DNA from: DATHCB01 sp035319765
Lineage (GTDB): Archaea; Thermoproteota; Bathyarchaeia; Bathyarchaeales; SOJC01
Assembly (NCBI GenBank): GCA_035319765.1
Contig: DATHCB010000096.1
Span: 1 to 14,463 of the forward strand
Length of the DNA: 14,463 nt
Direction of reading: 5' to 3'
Shown: positions 12,433 through 14,463 of the stretch, piece by piece
Layout: each line of letters starts with the position of its first letter
How positions within the stretch are numbered: position 1 is the stretch's first letter
The notes under the pieces: model-generated
What the model was told of the DNA's origin: nothing
Databases searched by the model: none
What the model saw: the letters and a program-made list of their open reading frames with translations, nothing else
Translations under genes and position numbers: made by a program

Positions 12433-14463
12433 CTGTTAAGTACGAATAAGAATGCAGTTATATGTTTAATATTCGTAGGAACGCTGATAGTGTTACTATC
12501 GTCAATTGCAAACGTTCACGCGGCCAACGTGACCTTCTTTAAGATAGACAATGCACGCTCAACGTTCATGGACCCCTCACAAACGTATAATGGCTACACG
12601 CCCGGAACCAACATTAGATATCTTATCTTTTTGAACGTAACCACAAAACCGGGAGGCTCTGTCGTTAAGATAACAAACCTCACCATAACTGACACGCTTC
12701 CAGCTGGCTTAACTTACGTTTCAGGCAGCCAGCTTAGTGATCCTTCCGCTGTGTCATTTTCAGTGATAGGCCAAGAATTAATCTGGAACTGGAGTACTAC
12801 GCAGCTAAGTACCGTTGTTAACCCGCCTAACGTGCCTGCCAACACGCGCTACGAAGCTACCGCAGAGATCAACGCTACAGTTGACAGCACAGTAGCGGAC
12901 AACACTTACCTGACAAATAATGCCGCAACTGCGTACGATGTAGTAACACCCAAGACCGTTCAAAGTAGCACGACATACGACACCATATGGATTGCAAGGC
13001 CAATTCTAGACATTGCCAAACAGAGCCCGGCGGACGTGGAGAACGGCTCCAACTTCAACTACATCTTAACTCTGAACAACACTGGACACTTTTACGCTAC
13101 GGGCGTCAGCGTTACAGACATTCTTCCGACCGGAGTGGCGCATACTTCAGGAACATCGACAGCGTCATCAGGGTCATTCGCGGTTGATAATGGAACTACG
13201 GTGATTTGGACAGGAACAATAGGCAACATTACAGGTACTCATGTCATAACCATAACGATTCCAGTCAACGTCAACACGCCGGCAAAGTCTGTTTCTAACA
13301 CGGCAAATTACACGGCCTACCCATGCATTTCAGAGTTTACACACACCAGCGCAAGTTGCACAACCACGGTGTTTCATCCGAAGATCAAGTTGTCTAAGAC
13401 GCCTAGTGCGCCGATTATCGAGAATGACACGAGTGTTACGTACACGTATAATGTTACTAACATTGGTGACGTGCCTCTTAGCGCCGTGAACATAACCGAC
13501 AGCATGTACGGATCTATAGCTCAGGGGCAGTCCTTGGCCGTAGGTCAGTCTGTGCTGGTGACTAAGACGGTCTCTCTTACAGTTACTACGACTAACACTG
13601 CTACGGCTTATGGGGTTGATCAACTGGGCAAGGTTGTTACAGCTCAGTCTACGGCCACTGTTACGGTCCTTCATCCTAGGATTATGGTGACTAAGGTTCC
13701 TAGCGCGACGACGGTCGAGAATGATACGAGTGTTACGTATACGTATAATGTCACTAATGTTGGTGACACTCCGCTGAGCGCGGTTAACATTACGGATAAC
13801 ACGTTTGGGGTTATAGCATCGGGGCAATCGTTGGGTGTGGGTCAGTCTAAGTTGTTTAGTAAGACTGTGACATTGACGGCTACTACGACCAATACCGCTA
13901 CGGCTGTGGGTGCTGATATGCTGAGTACCAAGGTTTCGGCTACGGCTACGGCGACAGTCACAGTCCTTCACCCGGCTATTAAGTTAACTAAAGTCCCCAG
14001 TGCGACGACGGTTGAGAATGATACGAGTGTCACGTACACATATAACGTTACTAACGTTGGTGACACACCCTTAAGCTCAGTTAGCATAACGGACAGTGAG
14101 TTTGGATCTATAACATCGGGAAAGTCGTTGAGTGTGGGTGAGTCCTTGCAGTTCACTTACACTGTAGCGTTGACAGCTAGTACGACGAATACAGCTACTG
14201 CTTCTGGTACTGATGAACTGGGTACTGTGGTTCAGTCTCAGGCTTCGGCTACTGTTACGGTTCTTCATCCAGCTATTAAGTTGACTAAGGTTGCTAGTAC
14301 TACCACAGTTGAGAGTGGCACGAGCGTTACGTACACGTTTAACGTTACTAACACTGGTGATACAGCGTTGAGCGACGTGAACATCACGGACAACACGTAT
14401 GGGGTTATTGCTTCTATGCAGTCTTTAGCGGTTGGCCAATCCAAGGTGTTTACTAAGACGGTT
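12433..14463 (+). CDS. Large secreted surface protein with DUF11-like domains and 99-residue repeats (3' end outside window; start uncertain)
   Basis: A cell-surface or S-layer-associated protein; the frame is open to the window end. It begins with a signal peptide (ICLIFVGTLIVLLSSIANVHA, cut likely after VHA near 12522). Two DUF11-type beta-sandwich domains follow, about 12526-12990 (ITDTLPAGLTYVSGSQ) and 12991-13380 (VTDILPTGVAHTSG, with two cysteines in a possible disulfide). Then come tandem 99-residue repeats of the DUF7507-like kind (SVTYTYNVTNVGDTPLS). Asn-x-Ser/Thr sites are very frequent, so heavy N-glycosylation is likely. No ATG, GTG or TTG occurs in frame before the signal peptide core: the frame is open from 12355, and the first canonical in-frame start is GTG 12490, inside the hydrophobic core. 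I give CTG 12433, next to the AAAGGAGA, as a nominal start. A frameshift near 12465 is an alternative. An adhesive or structural role is an inference. Confidence 0.82.
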   Translation, partial: MLSTNKNAVICLIFVGTLIVLLSSIANVHAANVTFFKIDNARSTFMDPSQTYNGYTPGTNIRYLIFLNVTTKPGGSVVKITNLTITDTLPAGLTYVSGSQLSDPSAVSFSVIGQELIWNWSTTQLSTVVNPPNVPANTRYEATAEINATVDSTVADNTYLTNNAATAYDVVTPKTVQSSTTYDTIWIARPILDIAKQSPADVENGSNFNYILTLNNTGHFYATGVSVTDILPTGVAHTSGTSTASSGSFAVDNGTTVIWTGTIGNITGTHVITITIPVNVNTPAKSVSNTANYTAYPCISEFTHTSASCTTTVFHPKIKLSKTPSAPIIENDTSVTYTYNVTNIGDVPLSAVNITDSMYGSIAQGQSLAVGQSVLVTKTVSLTVTTTNTATAYGVDQLGKVVTAQSTATVTVLHPRIMVTKVPSATTVENDTSVTYTYNVTNVGDTPLSAVNITDNTFGVIASGQSLGVGQSKLFSKTVTLTATTTNTATAVGADMLSTKVSATATATVTVLHPAIKLTKVPSATTVENDTSVTYTYNVTNVGDTPLSSVSITDSEFGSITSGKSLSVGESLQFTYTVALTASTTNTATASGTDELGTVVQSQASATVTVLHPAIKLTKVASTTTVESGTSVTYTFNVTNTGDTALSDVNITDNTYGVIASMQSLAVGQSKVFTKTV
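13381..14463 (+). repeat. Tandem 297-bp repeats within the surface-protein gene
   Basis: Units start at 13381, 13678, 13975 and 14272, each exactly 297 bp (99 codons) apart; the fourth is cut by the window edge. Each unit opens with a (K/T)LTK-V-PSATT-like strand, contains SVTYTYNVTN.GD..LS and ITD, a SGQSL.VGQS turn and NTATA, and closes with ATVTVLHP. Units 2-4 are also very similar in DNA, which points to recent duplication or conversion; unit 1 is somewhat more diverged. Confidence 0.93.

Noticed and set aside
13330..13971. Long minus-strand open frame (213 codons) opposite the surface-protein repeats
   Set aside because: The repeat length (297 bp) is a multiple of three, so an antisense frame free of stops in one unit tends to stay open in all. 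The product is Arg/Ser-rich, repetitive and matches nothing. The frames at 13968-14156 and 14077-14268 are the same effect.
1..14463. CRISPR arrays, insertion sequences, integrase or attachment sites
   Set aside because: No short spaced direct repeats, transposase or recombinase frames were seen. A tRNA gene is present, but no integrase or duplicated tRNA end accompanies it.

Overview
The window looks like a piece of an archaeal genome, most likely from the TACK group (Thermoproteota/Bathyarchaeia-like); the lineage is an inference. Signs of an archaeon: a tRNA-Val gene split by an intron at position 37/38 with a bulge-helix-bulge fold, TATA-type promoters about 26 bp before starts (one giving a leaderless mRNA), T-rich terminators, a thiamine-diphosphate 2-oxoacid dehydrogenase complex in archaeal style, an MTA phosphorylase with the archaeal C-terminal CxC motif, a Cren7-like DNA-binding miniprotein and a DUF5752 protein. 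No mobile element, CRISPR array, rRNA or origin was seen.

Layout. (1) 1-2494, minus strand: operon for E1 alpha, E1 beta and E2 (cut by the window edge) of a 2-oxoacid (pyruvate or acetoin type) dehydrogenase complex. (2) 2584-3443, plus: an unknown four-helix membrane protein and a 54-residue zinc-ribbon protein with a Cren7-like core. (3) 3477-5265: two small winged-helix regulators flanking the intron-containing tRNA-Val(GAC) and a nitroreductase-family protein. (4) 5526-6603, minus: a DUF5752 protein and an acidic coiled-coil protein. (5) 6859-9250: an F420/flavin luciferase-like oxidoreductase divergent from an MTA phosphorylase - adenine phosphoribosyltransferase pair, i.e. salvage of methylthioadenosine to AMP. 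(6) 9552-11308: a DrrAB-type ABC exporter (ATPase and permease, overlapping by 4 bases). (7) 11447-11944, minus: an Lrp/AsnC-like regulator with two palindromes over its own promoter. (8) 12433 to the end, plus: the start of a large secreted surface protein with DUF11-like domains followed by 99-residue tandem repeats of exactly 297 bp; its start codon is unclear.

Most of the window is ordinary chromosomal housekeeping and accessory content. I see no clear multi-gene novel system. The points most worth a second look are the zinc-ribbon/Cren7-like miniprotein, the DUF5752 plus coiled-coil pair, the phased palindromes at the Lrp-type gene, and the repeat protein with its missing canonical start.
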